Assembly: GCA_963797185.1 (NCBI GenBank)
Contig: CAWCON010000003.1
Coordinates: forward strand, 62,001-126,000
Reading direction: 5' to 3'
Length of the DNA: 64,000 nt
Source of the DNA: CAWCON01 sp963797185
GTDB lineage: Bacteria > Patescibacteriota > Saccharimonadia > Saccharimonadales > UBA4665
Shown: positions 19,266 through 28,264 of the stretch, piece after piece
Position numbering within the stretch: position 1 is the first letter of the stretch
How the letters are laid out: each line of letters opens with the position of its first letter
Notes under the pieces: model-generated
What the model was told of the DNA's origin: nothing
What the model saw: only the letters and a program-made list of their open reading frames with translations
Database searches by the model: none
Made by a program: the position numbers and the translations under genes

Positions 19266-22200
19266 ATGCATAACTTTCGATTAACTCGATCTAAAAAATC
19301 TCCTCTCAAAGAACGATTGGCCGACAAGACGAGCATGTTTACTATTCAGGTTAAACACTTAGTGTTTGGTCTGGCGGCTGCTCTTTTGTTCGGTATCGTT
19401 GTTATTAGCAATGTTACTATCAACTCAAAAACTTCGGCGGCTGCATTACCGGAGTTGTCGTCTCCTACTATCCAACTGTGCGGTGAACGTGAATCGAGTG
19501 ACATTGAAGAATATACCGGACCAACTCTGCCAAGCCCGGGGTATTCAACATTAATTCCAAATGAAGGTAGCGGCTTCTTCCGTTATTGGCAAGGATCAAG
19601 TGGAGATCCTCGAATGTACACAATGACCGGATCTACTACTTCACAGGCTAGCTTTAGCGTTTATGATGCCGATACAGCCAGTCTGATATCTTCATTTAAT
19701 ATTAATATTCCTTCTAATCAGCAAGGGCCTACTGCTATAAGTCAATTTGCCGTTGATCCAAGTGGCAATATTGATATAGCAGTATACGCAACGAGTGGTC
19801 CTGATGTATCTGAGTGGACGTGGACGACAGGGAACTCTACTGCTACTGAAGGATGGACTGCTTCTACGACCGGTTTGAGTACAGGTGGTATTTATGACTA
19901 CCATGACAGCAATAACGTCGCTCGTGTTGGCGTGGTTGTTGATAGTAGTACTTATCCCCACACCGAAGCATATTCAAATACATTTAATGCGTCGACTGGC
20001 GCAGCCATGGGTAATAACATTGTTATCGGTAGTAACGTAAATGTATCAACCCAACACAATAATGATATTGTGTCGGCCGGTCCTCAGATCGACACTTCTG
20101 GTGGGGGATACGTTTATGTATACAACTCCACCGGGACAACCCAAACGCTCCAAATGGGAACGAACCTGGGGCCCAACCAAGCTGGTCCGTGGCATTTTTA
20201 CATTCTCAACTCTGCCGATGAAGAAAGTAATGGTGATATCGTGGTGAGTGATTCGGGGAACGGTATAATGTTTTTTGATCCAACTGGAGTTTATCTCGGT
20301 ACCGTGGCGCTTAATGTAAATAATGGCGACTCATTGCCGGCGGGAGGTAATATCCAGGTCGACAACGGCAATATCTATATTCAATATGGGACCGGTACCC
20401 CCTTTAGTAATCCTCATGATCTTGACTATGTCACGCAAAGTAACGCCACTACGCTTTTAGCCGCACCGCAAGGGGCACCATTTCATATGGGGATTGGAGC
20501 CGGCTTATATACAAATGTCCTCAACAATTACTTTATGCCGGGAACAACACCTCAAGCATATCTAGAATTTTATCCGTGGTGGGCAAGTCAGGCCAGTAAC
20601 TATACGGTTAGCTATTCGATCAGAAATATTCAACAGATTGAGAATAATCAGTCAGTCACCCCAACCAGTTTTGCGCTTTCAAGCCAGTTATCAAGTGGGG
20701 CGACCAGTCCTGCTAATATATCACTGACAATCCCTACTCAGCCGGATTTCTATCAGATCAATGCCCAACTCGTTAAGAATGGACAGGTAGTAGGAGCCGA
20801 TTGTCTTGATTATTCAGTTGGCGCTACTGGTGATAGTCTTAACTTTAATAGTGTTAACGCGAACAATGGCGACGCCCAAGTGGTAGCGCTAGCCTATGAA
20901 TTTGGTCAGAAGCTTGTGCGTGGTTCCTATGGTATTGATAATTGTTTGTCGGGAGTATCAACGGTAACAAGTTCAACGCAACTAAGCTGTCCTTCCAGTA
21001 TGGTAACTGATATACAAAACGCTACTACATTGGCGTCACAGGATGGTATACAGTATGAAATCCAAGTCGCGACGGGTACCTCTCTCGATGCGAGTATTGT
21101 AAGTTCGGGACAGTGGGGGAGGCTAGTGCAGTCCTTCGTATCGCAGTTTTCCGATGTGCATGATTGGGAAGCTTGGAATGAGATGAATAATACTTACTCA
21201 AGCAATGCATCAACTTGTGTGACGAATATTATTGAACCATTTTATAACGCAGTGAAGGCAGCTAATCCTAATGCGACGGTAGTGGGGGGTAGTGTCCTTA
21301 ATATATCGACCAGTTTTTGGCAGGGAATCGGTCAGGCTGGTGGTTTTCAGTATATGAATGCGATTGGTGATCATCCTTATACCGGGAATAACCGATCGTT
21401 TGAAGAGCAGGGGCAGGTTGCTGTCCTTCAATCCTTACAGGGTGTTCTGTCGAGCGCTGGTTATCCAAACATGCCCATATGGGATACCGAAACTGGTTAC
21501 TGGGATTCGGGACCGGCTTCTTATTTTAGCCTGGGGAATAAACTAACTCGAACGTTATTGTTGGAGCAGTCAATTGGCATCACTAATTTCAATAATTATC
21601 AAAACGATAATCCTGGCTCACAAGGCGGGCTGGTCTGGTCGTTAATCGATTCTACAGGTCTTAACCCCGGTGGTCTCGCAGCTGTTAATTATAAACATAT
21701 GATTGGTGGTCGGAGCTTTGTAAAAACAATAACGACAGGGATACCTCATACTTATGCTGAAGAGTTTGGCCCCTCTGGTACTGACACGGGCAGTGTAGTG
21801 GCGGTGTGGGCGGATGATTATAGCGTTGGGGCTGCGCCAACCTTGTCGGGTGGTGGCACCTTAACCCTTACTGGTGAATACGGTGGAGTAACTACTCCTA
21901 GCTCTGGAAGTGATGTAACGCTTACAGGTGACGTGCAGTACATCAATGTGCCAGCTGGACAGACGCTTACTATCAATCCGGCCGAAACATTTGGTACTGA
22001 TTACGCTCTTGCTAGCCAGGGATCTACAGCAATAGCATCATCGTCATTTAACTGTGGTTCTTTTAGCTTGTCACCAAGTAGCGTGATTGATGGTGTTGAT
22101 AATGCGCAAGGTATTGGCGATGTGTGCGATGGCGGCATGTCTGTCTGGGCACAAAGTTCAACTGATGCCAGTCCTTCTATCACAATAACTTTGGGGAGTG

Positions 22201-22973
22201 CGAGAACTATCGATCGAGTTTTTGTTTCTAGTCAGGGTATAGACTCGACTGAAACCGGACTACGCAGCTATGCTGTTCAGGTAAATAATGGCTCAGGAAC
22301 CTTCACAACGGTTGCCACAGTTTCCAACCAGTTCTTTTATCGGAATAACTTAGTGACATTTGCACCGCAAACAGTCTCGCAGATACGTATTACCAACATG
22401 GCAATTAATTATTCAGGTTATAGCGACGGTTTACCGCCAACGTTTTGGACTAGTGGTTTTAATGACCTCGCCTCTATCTATGAAATTGAGGCTTATGCTC
22501 CCGGTACACAAAACTCGGCGCCGACAGTACCAACGGTTTCGGTCACGGCTCCGACCGCTAATACCGATGTTCATGATATTGCTACAATTACTGCTAGTGC
22601 CACCGATAATAGTGGCAGTGGTCTTGCTAAAGTAGTCTTCTTGGTTGATGGCTCAGTTGCGGATACTGCTACAACATCCCCGTATAGTTATCAGTGGGAT
22701 ACGCTGAGTATTCCAGATGGTAATCATACGATAGAAGCACAAGCGTATGATAATGATGGCGATGTCGGATCATCTGCTACAATACCAGTAATTGTTAATA
22801 ATGGGGACATCAATGGAGATAACGCGGTGAGCATTCTTGACCTTAGTGTTATGGCCGGAAACTGGAAAAATACAAATGCAACCTATCAACAAGGAGACCT
22901 GAATGGTGATAAGGCCGTTAATATACTTGATCTATCGATTTTAGGTAATAATTGGGGGTGGAGTGATGAGTAA
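19266..22973 (+). CDS. Putative glycoside hydrolase (clan GH-A type) with discoidin, Ig-like and dockerin domains
   Basis: Encodes 1235 residues. Signal anchor helix at about 30-50; a beta-rich, possibly propeller-like region to about 430; an Ig-like part (about 440-520); a TIM-barrel-like domain (about 530-830) with WNEMN (Glu639, likely acid/base) and WDTETGYWD (Glu742, likely nucleophile), the arrangement of clan GH-A enzymes such as GH39-like families; an F5/8 type C (discoidin) domain (about 920-1078); an Ig-like domain (about 1082-1175) with FLVDG and YDNDGD; and a type I dockerin at the C-terminus. The dockerin has two near-symmetric calcium loops, DINGDNAVSILD and DLNGDKAVNILD, each followed by a short helix ending NW. 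The next gene overlaps it and encodes a cohesin-like domain. The substrate cannot be read from the sequence; the enzyme assignment rests on the two Glu motifs and overall layout. Confidence 0.8.
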   Translation: MHNFRLTRSKKSPLKERLADKTSMFTIQVKHLVFGLAAALLFGIVVISNVTINSKTSAAALPELSSPTIQLCGERESSDIEEYTGPTLPSPGYSTLIPNEGSGFFRYWQGSSGDPRMYTMTGSTTSQASFSVYDADTASLISSFNINIPSNQQGPTAISQFAVDPSGNIDIAVYATSGPDVSEWTWTTGNSTATEGWTASTTGLSTGGIYDYHDSNNVARVGVVVDSSTYPHTEAYSNTFNASTGAAMGNNIVIGSNVNVSTQHNNDIVSAGPQIDTSGGGYVYVYNSTGTTQTLQMGTNLGPNQAGPWHFYILNSADEESNGDIVVSDSGNGIMFFDPTGVYLGTVALNVNNGDSLPAGGNIQVDNGNIYIQYGTGTPFSNPHDLDYVTQSNATTLLAAPQGAPFHMGIGAGLYTNVLNNYFMPGTTPQAYLEFYPWWASQASNYTVSYSIRNIQQIENNQSVTPTSFALSSQLSSGATSPANISLTIPTQPDFYQINAQLVKNGQVVGADCLDYSVGATGDSLNFNSVNANNGDAQVVALAYEFGQKLVRGSYGIDNCLSGVSTVTSSTQLSCPSSMVTDIQNATTLASQDGIQYEIQVATGTSLDASIVSSGQWGRLVQSFVSQFSDVHDWEAWNEMNNTYSSNASTCVTNIIEPFYNAVKAANPNATVVGGSVLNISTSFWQGIGQAGGFQYMNAIGDHPYTGNNRSFEEQGQVAVLQSLQGVLSSAGYPNMPIWDTETGYWDSGPASYFSLGNKLTRTLLLEQSIGITNFNNYQNDNPGSQGGLVWSLIDSTGLNPGGLAAVNYKHMIGGRSFVKTITTGIPHTYAEEFGPSGTDTGSVVAVWADDYSVGAAPTLSGGGTLTLTGEYGGVTTPSSGSDVTLTGDVQYINVPAGQTLTINPAETFGTDYALASQGSTAIASSSFNCGSFSLSPSSVIDGVDNAQGIGDVCDGGMSVWAQSSTDASPSITITLGSARTIDRVFVSSQGIDSTETGLRSYAVQVNNGSGTFTTVATVSNQFFYRNNLVTFAPQTVSQIRITNMAINYSGYSDGLPPTFWTSGFNDLASIYEIEAYAPGTQNSAPTVPTVSVTAPTANTDVHDIATITASATDNSGSGLAKVVFLVDGSVADTATTSPYSYQWDTLSIPDGNHTIEAQAYDNDGDVGSSATIPVIVNNGDINGDNAVSILDLSVMAGNWKNTNATYQQGDLNGDKAVNILDLSILGNNWGWSDE

Positions 22974-24480
22974 AAGACTAGCGAATATTGGCAAGCAAAC
23001 ATATGTCGGTACAATAAGTGCCTTTTTCTTTGTGGTAATATTTTCAATCCCGCTAGCCATCCTATTGCATCGGTCTCTAGCAACAGGAACAGCTTCCTTT
23101 AATATTGCACCAACGGATGGTAGTTACACGGTCGGTAGTACCATAACAGTAACCGTGACCGAGAACAGTACTGACAGTGTCAATGCGGTTCAGGCTAACC
23201 TAACCTACAATGCATCACAACTACAGGTTAATAGTGTCAATACCGGCAGCTCCGCGAGTTCGCCATTTACATTGTGTGCTCAATCAAGTGGTGGTGGAGG
23301 AGTAATTAATGTTGGTTGTGCTATTCCAAATAATACAGTCACTGGTACCCAAACAGTAGCTACCATTACATTTAGTGCTCTTAGCGCAACCAGCAGTACA
23401 CCGATTACCATTGCGAGTGGTTCGGCCATCGTCCGATCGTCCGACCAGACGAATGTATGGAATCAGGTTGATAATCAAGTAACCTACGCAATTACCACGC
23501 CGGTCAGTGGAGGATCTTCTCCTGTATCGCCAACTCCTCCTGCAAGCACACCTCCAGCTACTACCACAAAAACGACCACACCTCCATCTTCTACTACTAA
23601 GTCTTCATCTTCGACTCCTACTTCGTCGAGTACTAGCTCAACAGTGACAACTTCACCCGCGCCATCGCCCACGACTCCAACAACGATAACATCAACACCG
23701 ACTACCGCTGCTGTCACTACTACAAACAGCACGTTTAATGTTAAAGTCATCAGTACTAGTGGTTCGGTTGTAGTCGGAGCAAAAGTTACAATTGATGGCT
23801 CGAAGACCGCTACGACTAACTCTCAAGGGGTAGCCACTTTTAATAATGTAAGTTCGGGTATACATAGTTTGACTATTGATGCGTCTGGTAGTCCTATCTC
23901 CGTAACGAAGGCGTTTGTATTACCAAACCAGACTACCCAGCAGCTAGTATTTCACCTGACCGCTTCTCGTCTTCCAACTACTTTGGTAGCTTATAGTGCG
24001 GCTAGCTTCGGAGCTTTGGCATTACTGGCCGGCATTATAGCTTGGGTCGTTGTTCACCGCCGAATTGCCAACAGTTATCTTGGCCCGAAGGTTGAGGCGG
24101 TCGTGATGCCTCATACACCAACTACTCCTAGTGTAGCCTCTAACAACTTGCCGTCGTGGGATCAACCTCAAGTAGTAAGCCCGTTGTCTGCTAGTGTTGA
24201 TCAGGCTCAGCCGCAAACCAACCTGCCGTCTCTCGATACTACTGGTGGGGCTGCACCGGTAAGTTTGACGCCACTCCCAGAATCTCCTAGTAGCCAGGCT
24301 ATGCCGGCTGAGTATCTAAGTAATGCTCCTGTTAATTTGCCACCAGTTCCTACAACTTCACCAGTTCCGAATTCGCCGGCAATCCCCGGATATGCTCCTC
24401 CAGCAACTCCTTCTCAAGAGCAAACTCCTAACTCCAATTTGCCACCAGTCGGTCCACCGACACAACTAGGCAATCAATAA
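22966..24480 (+). CDS. Membrane-anchored cohesin-domain protein (scaffold/anchor)
   Basis: Encodes 504 residues from ATG 22966, overlapping the dockerin gene by 8 bases; GGTGGAG lies just upstream. Order: signal anchor helix (about 14-37); cohesin-like domain (about 42-175) with the typical opening (SYTVGSTITVTV), an NLTYNASQLQV strand and a late ATITFSAL strand; a Pro/Ser/Thr-rich linker (about 178-250); a carboxypeptidase-regulatory or PEGA-like beta domain (about 255-340) with GAKVTIDG and TNSQGVATF; a second membrane helix (about 348-372); and a Pro-rich tail of about 130 residues, probably cytoplasmic. Cohesins bind dockerins, so this protein is a candidate cell-surface receptor for the enzyme encoded directly upstream. 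The cohesin call rests on strand pattern and on the dockerin neighbour, and needs a profile search. Confidence 0.75.
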   Translation: MSKRLANIGKQTYVGTISAFFFVVIFSIPLAILLHRSLATGTASFNIAPTDGSYTVGSTITVTVTENSTDSVNAVQANLTYNASQLQVNSVNTGSSASSPFTLCAQSSGGGGVINVGCAIPNNTVTGTQTVATITFSALSATSSTPITIASGSAIVRSSDQTNVWNQVDNQVTYAITTPVSGGSSPVSPTPPASTPPATTTKTTTPPSSTTKSSSSTPTSSSTSSTVTTSPAPSPTTPTTITSTPTTAAVTTTNSTFNVKVISTSGSVVVGAKVTIDGSKTATTNSQGVATFNNVSSGIHSLTIDASGSPISVTKAFVLPNQTTQQLVFHLTASRLPTTLVAYSAASFGALALLAGIIAWVVVHRRIANSYLGPKVEAVVMPHTPTTPSVASNNLPSWDQPQVVSPLSASVDQAQPQTNLPSLDTTGGAAPVSLTPLPESPSSQAMPAEYLSNAPVNLPPVPTTSPVPNSPAIPGYAPPATPSQEQTPNSNLPPVGPPTQLGNQ

Positions 24481-24554
24481 GTAAAAAATAACTTATTGAA
24501 AACACGAAAAGGTAAAGTAATGCCCCAGCACATTGCTGAGATCTGATCGATAAT

Positions 24555-24562
24555 GCTATACT
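24555..24562 (+). promoter_or_regulatory. Extended -10 promoter of parAB
   Basis: TGCTATACT fits an extended -10 box (TGn before the hexamer; hexamer 24557-24562). The start codon is 29 bases downstream. Between them lies GACCTC-AAGAAT-GAGGGTC, a small imperfect inverted repeat whose second arm (GAGGG) could also act as ribosome binding site. The 111-base gap before parA contains nothing else clear. Confidence 0.5.
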
Positions 24563-24591
24563 GACCTCAAGAATGAGGGTCAAATAAAAAC

Positions 24592-25350
24592 ATGTCGTGC
24601 ACGATAGCAATATTAAATCAGAAGGGTGGGGTTGGTAAAACCACAACTGCAATTAACCTTGGTGCAGCTTTGGCAATGTTGGGTAAGGAAGTGCTTCTTA
24701 TTGACCTTGATCCCCAGGCAAACACAACCAGTGGACTCGGAGTCAGTAAAGAAGGACACATAACGAGCACTGAGGTTCTGTTTGATCCAAACTTGTTGGG
24801 CGAGGCAATTCAAGAGACTGCGACTAGTCACCTCTATTTATTACCGGCAAATGCAAACTTAACGACTGCCGAGGTTGAACTTGTCAATACAACGAACAGA
24901 GAGCTACAGTTAAAAACGATGCTGGAATTATCGCAGCATGATTACGTTATCATTGATTGTCCTCCGTCGGTGGGTCTATTGACGATCAATGCTCTCACGG
25001 CCGCTGATTATGTGCTGATCCCAGTCCAGGCGGAATATTACGCGCTTGAAGGGTTGGGACAATTGCTTCATATCGTTCAACAGGTCCATGAAACGATTAA
25101 TCCCAGACTTGAGTTGCTAGGGGTACTGTTAACAATGTATGATAAACGGACCATTCTCTCGGGGCAAGTTTACGACGAACTTAAGAAACATTTCGATAGC
25201 AAACTATTTTCAACTATCATTCCACGTAATGTACGTCTGGCGGAAGCACCGAGTTTCGGGCAAACGATCTTTGATTATGATAAATGGTCAAAAGGCGCAC
25301 GAGCTTACAAGCAGCTAGCAAAGGAGATAACAAAACATGTTACAAGGTAA
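24592..25350 (+). CDS. parA: ParA/Soj chromosome partitioning ATPase
   Basis: Encodes 252 residues, normal for chromosomal Soj. The deviant Walker A KGGVGKTT is at residues 11-18, Walker A' LIDLDPQAN near 37-45 and Walker B DYVIIDCPPS near 116-125. It binds the nucleoid in its ATP form and, with ParB, segregates the replication origin region. parB follows with a 14-base overlap, showing translational coupling. The protein ends normally and shows no oddity. Confidence 0.97.
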   Translation: MSCTIAILNQKGGVGKTTTAINLGAALAMLGKEVLLIDLDPQANTTSGLGVSKEGHITSTEVLFDPNLLGEAIQETATSHLYLLPANANLTTAEVELVNTTNRELQLKTMLELSQHDYVIIDCPPSVGLLTINALTAADYVLIPVQAEYYALEGLGQLLHIVQQVHETINPRLELLGVLLTMYDKRTILSGQVYDELKKHFDSKLFSTIIPRNVRLAEAPSFGQTIFDYDKWSKGARAYKQLAKEITKHVTR

Positions 25351-26239
25351 ACAGACACAGAAGAAACATGGGTTAGGGAAAGGCTTTGAGACACTTTTAC
25401 CGCAAGGGTTTGATGCCAGCCTATTGGTTGATCCTAGTGAGAGAATTCAGAAGATACGTGTAACGAGTTTACAGCCAAACCCTCAACAACCACGACGTCA
25501 TTTTGATGATGAAGCTCTTAACGAACTGGCTGACTCTATTCGACAGTACGGTGTTTTACAGCCTTTAATTGTGACACCGGATGACACTGATATGTATCAG
25601 ATCATTGCTGGCGAACGCCGTTGGCGTGCAGCTCAAAAAGCCGGACTCAATACTGTGCCAGCAATTGTCAGATCAATTAAGGAGCTCGAACAACTAGAAA
25701 TTGCGCTTGTCGAAAACGTGCAGCGGGTAGATCTCTCGCCACTGGAACAAGCTGTCTCAATTGAGCGACTTCACCAGCAGTTTAGTTTAACTTATGACAT
25801 TATTGCCAAGCGTCTTAACAAAGCTGTATCAACTTTAAATAACATCGTCCGTTTACTACAACTACCTGGTGATGCACGGGATGCATTGCGGAACCAGGAG
25901 ATTACAGAAGGGCATGCTCGATCGATTCTATCATTGAAGGATCACCCGGATAAGCAAGCGGAGCTTCTAAGACTTATTAAACAACATGGCTGGTCTGTAA
26001 GGCAGGCAGAACGTTTCGTAACGGCATTTAAAAATAGTACTCCAGACACAAGCGCAACAATCGTTCGTAAACGAATGAGCAGTGAGACTGGTGACACGAA
26101 GCGTTTAGAGAAACGTATCGCTGCGCCTGTTAGCATACGACGCATGGCACATGGTGGCAAACTTGAAATCGGCTTCACCTCAGAAGATGATCTCAAGCGC
26201 TTGATGACTCTATTGATGCGCTTAAAAAAATCAGACTAG
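25337..26239 (+). CDS. parB: ParB/Spo0J chromosome partitioning protein
   Basis: Encodes 300 residues. The N-terminus HGLGKGFETLLP is the usual ParA-stimulating peptide. The ParB/Srx nuclease-like domain includes LQPNPQQPRRHFD and the CTP-binding segment AGERRWRAAQKAG, followed by ENVQR(V)DL(S)PLEQA, a helix-turn-helix (about 140-190) and a C-terminal dimer domain. It binds parS sites; no perfect parS was noticed in this window. Its TAG stop is inside CTAG, shared with the stop of convergent lepB. Confidence 0.97.
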   Translation: MLQGKQTQKKHGLGKGFETLLPQGFDASLLVDPSERIQKIRVTSLQPNPQQPRRHFDDEALNELADSIRQYGVLQPLIVTPDDTDMYQIIAGERRWRAAQKAGLNTVPAIVRSIKELEQLEIALVENVQRVDLSPLEQAVSIERLHQQFSLTYDIIAKRLNKAVSTLNNIVRLLQLPGDARDALRNQEITEGHARSILSLKDHPDKQAELLRLIKQHGWSVRQAERFVTAFKNSTPDTSATIVRKRMSSETGDTKRLEKRIAAPVSIRRMAHGGKLEIGFTSEDDLKRLMTLLMRLKKSD

Positions 26240-26952
26240 AAGAACTTGAATTCGCTAACAGGGGTTACTCGTAAAACTAGTTGTCCAATAATGTACTTAG
26301 CCGGTATGGGCCCAAAGTAACGTGAATCGAGAGAGTTTGTTCGGTTATCACCGCATACAAATACGTCATTTGGTGGGACTACTAGGTCGATGTTACCTGT
26401 TGTATCACCGATAACTTTTCCATACGGGAGAGTGGCATCTGGCCTAAAACCATTCGGATGCTGCTTATTATATATTGTGAGCACACCATTCTTAACGACA
26501 ACTCGTTCTCCGGGTAAGCCGATCACACGCTTAATTAATTGATCGGAGTTAACTTCATTAAGCTCAAAAAGATTTTTCTCCGTAAATACTACGATATCAC
26601 CTCGGGCTGGAATATAGGGGTGCCCGGTAATACGTGCCCATGTACGCGCAACTTTTAAAACAACCAATCTGTTACCGGTTTGTAACGTTGTTTCCATGCT
26701 GGGGCCATCAACTTCGTACTGTTGGAATACAAAGGCAACCATTCCCCAAGCAATTGTTCCGGCAATAATCACGATTAAAAATATACCTAGAATACCCCGG
26801 AGTGATTCAAGGTGATTGGATCGTTTTTGTGGAATTTTTGACTGGCGATCAGAGCCAAAACCACCAACGTCATTATTATTGCGTGACATTAAAGACTCAG
26901 AAAACTGAGCCTTCTGTGGTACTGCCTCGAGTGAAGGTTGAGTTTTTGCCAT
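26236..26952 (-). CDS. lepB: Signal peptidase I
   Basis: Encodes 238 residues from the ATG at 26952; a GTG at 26967 in the same frame would sit almost on the -10 box and is less likely. A cytoplasmic tail of about 50 residues precedes one membrane helix (about 53-77). The catalytic Ser85 lies in VDGPSM and the Lys141 general base in LIKRVIGLPGE. Downstream are GDIVVF and GDNRTNSLDSRYFGPI, the usual boxes C-E. It cleaves signal peptides of secreted proteins on the outer face of the membrane. It is convergent with parB (4-base overlap) and divergent from the gene at 27046. Confidence 0.96.
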   Translation of the reverse strand: MAKTQPSLEAVPQKAQFSESLMSRNNNDVGGFGSDRQSKIPQKRSNHLESLRGILGIFLIVIIAGTIAWGMVAFVFQQYEVDGPSMETTLQTGNRLVVLKVARTWARITGHPYIPARGDIVVFTEKNLFELNEVNSDQLIKRVIGLPGERVVVKNGVLTIYNKQHPNGFRPDATLPYGKVIGDTTGNIDLVVPPNDVFVCGDNRTNSLDSRYFGPIPAKYIIGQLVLRVTPVSEFKFF

Positions 26953-26969
26953 AGATATTATAGGCACTT

Positions 26970-26975
26970 ATTATA
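26970..26975 (-). promoter_or_regulatory. -10 box for lepB
   Basis: ATTATA on the plus strand reads TATAAT on the minus strand, 17 bases before the ATG at 26952. A second TATAAT (26957-26962) is only 4 bases from the ATG. The expected transcript has a leader of about 10 bases and no clear ribosome binding site. Confidence 0.45.
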
Positions 26976-27045
26976 CGGTAATTTGTTTGATGATAATAGG
27001 GAAATTAAAGTGTAGGCCTAAACCAGTTATGCTAAGATGACTGTT

Positions 27046-27456
27046 ATGGCCGAGAAAAAAGCAGTCGAACAGGGCAGAGATAAATTCCTTGGAGGTGTTC
27101 CTTCCCGACCTCAACGAAAGCTCATAAGCCTCGACCAATCTGCATTCCCAAGAGCTTCGTCCCAACGAATCTTAAATTTTAATCGTACTGAAGGATATCA
27201 TCCTACTAAGCAGCCAATTTTGGAAGGTCCATCTGGTACGGCAAAGCCCGATAGCGATCTCGAAGCAGTCCTGCGTGAGCATAAAAATTCCGGCGGTATG
27301 CTTGATAAGCCACATAGTACTAGCAACAAAAAACCCAAACATAGATTCTTGAGGAAGGTATTCCGTTGGCTTTTGAAGTTGCTGACGTTAGCTATTTTTG
27401 CTGCTATTTTTGCTGCCGTTTATATAATAATAAAAAAACATGCTGCACTTCCGTAG
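27046..27456 (+). CDS. Small protein with a C-terminal membrane helix, unknown
   Basis: Encodes 136 residues from ATG 27046 (an earlier in-frame ATG at 27037 is only 3 bases after a TATGCT box at 27028-27033, so the later one fits better). The first 100 residues are polar, charged and probably disordered; a basic patch (KKPKHRFLRKVFRWLLK) precedes one hydrophobic helix rich in Ala/Ile (about residues 110-128), and a short tail follows. The layout suggests a tail-anchored cytoplasmic protein. I recognise no family. It lies divergent from lepB. Confidence 0.65.
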   Translation: MAEKKAVEQGRDKFLGGVPSRPQRKLISLDQSAFPRASSQRILNFNRTEGYHPTKQPILEGPSGTAKPDSDLEAVLREHKNSGGMLDKPHSTSNKKPKHRFLRKVFRWLLKLLTLAIFAAIFAAVYIIIKKHAALP

Positions 27457-27496
27457 TCTCTTCTTCGCACTATCTTTGTTATAATTGGTGGATAGC

Positions 27497-28252
27497 ATGA
27501 GGGAATTTATAGCAAAAATTAAACCGGCAAACGGTTTTTCTCAGGTTTTGCACCTGGGCTTAGTAACATTGCTACCACTTTTAGTCTTTATTCTAGTTCG
27601 AATTAATTTTTTTCAGCTAGCCTTGGCCATAATACTGTTAAGTAAATGGCGTATGCTTGCAGTTCGACCTCGGTATTGGATAGCAAATATTCGCGCAAAC
27701 GGCGTGGATATTATGGTAGGGTTAGCAATCCTTGTTTTTATGATCCACGCACCAAGTCCTGCCTGGCAACTTGTTTGGGCGCTAGCTTACGTTGCATGGC
27801 TTGTTTGGCTTAAGCCGAGTTCTGAGTCTCTTATTGTTTCTGTTCAGGCTATGGTGGGACAGTTATGTGGTCTTGCGGCGTTATTTATAGTCTGGCCGAC
27901 CGCACCACTCTTCGTGTTGGTGGGAGGGGCTGGAATAATATGTTATCTGGCTGCCCGTCATTTCTTTGATGGTTTTGAAGAACCTTATAGCAAGATGTTG
28001 AGCTATACTTGGGCTTATTTCGCGGCGGCACTTGTATGGTTGTTAGGTCATTGGCTACTATTTTATGGTTTTTTGGCTCAACCAATGCTGCTGCTCACGG
28101 TCATTAGTTACAGCTTAGCAGCGCTGTATTACTTAGATCATCGTGATCGCTTAAGTAAAATCTTACGACGTGAATTCGTCTTTGTTATGTTGGCGATCGT
28201 TACCGTGATACTGATATCACTTTGGCATAGTACAAAAAGTAGAATAATTTAG
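27497..28252 (+). CDS. Polytopic membrane protein, unknown
   Basis: Encodes 251 residues from ATG 27497. A TATAAT box at 27480-27485 lies 11 bases upstream, so the message probably starts within a few bases of the ATG. About eight hydrophobic segments cover nearly all of the protein; charged loops are short, with conserved-looking aromatic and Arg residues (RPRYW, LDHRDRLSK). No motif tells its job. It stands just before the DegP-like protease gene (12-base gap) and may share its transcript. Confidence 0.7.
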   Translation: MREFIAKIKPANGFSQVLHLGLVTLLPLLVFILVRINFFQLALAIILLSKWRMLAVRPRYWIANIRANGVDIMVGLAILVFMIHAPSPAWQLVWALAYVAWLVWLKPSSESLIVSVQAMVGQLCGLAALFIVWPTAPLFVLVGGAGIICYLAARHFFDGFEEPYSKMLSYTWAYFAAALVWLLGHWLLFYGFLAQPMLLLTVISYSLAALYYLDHRDRLSKILRREFVFVMLAIVTVILISLWHSTKSRII

Positions 28253-28264
28253 GGAGGGGATTTT

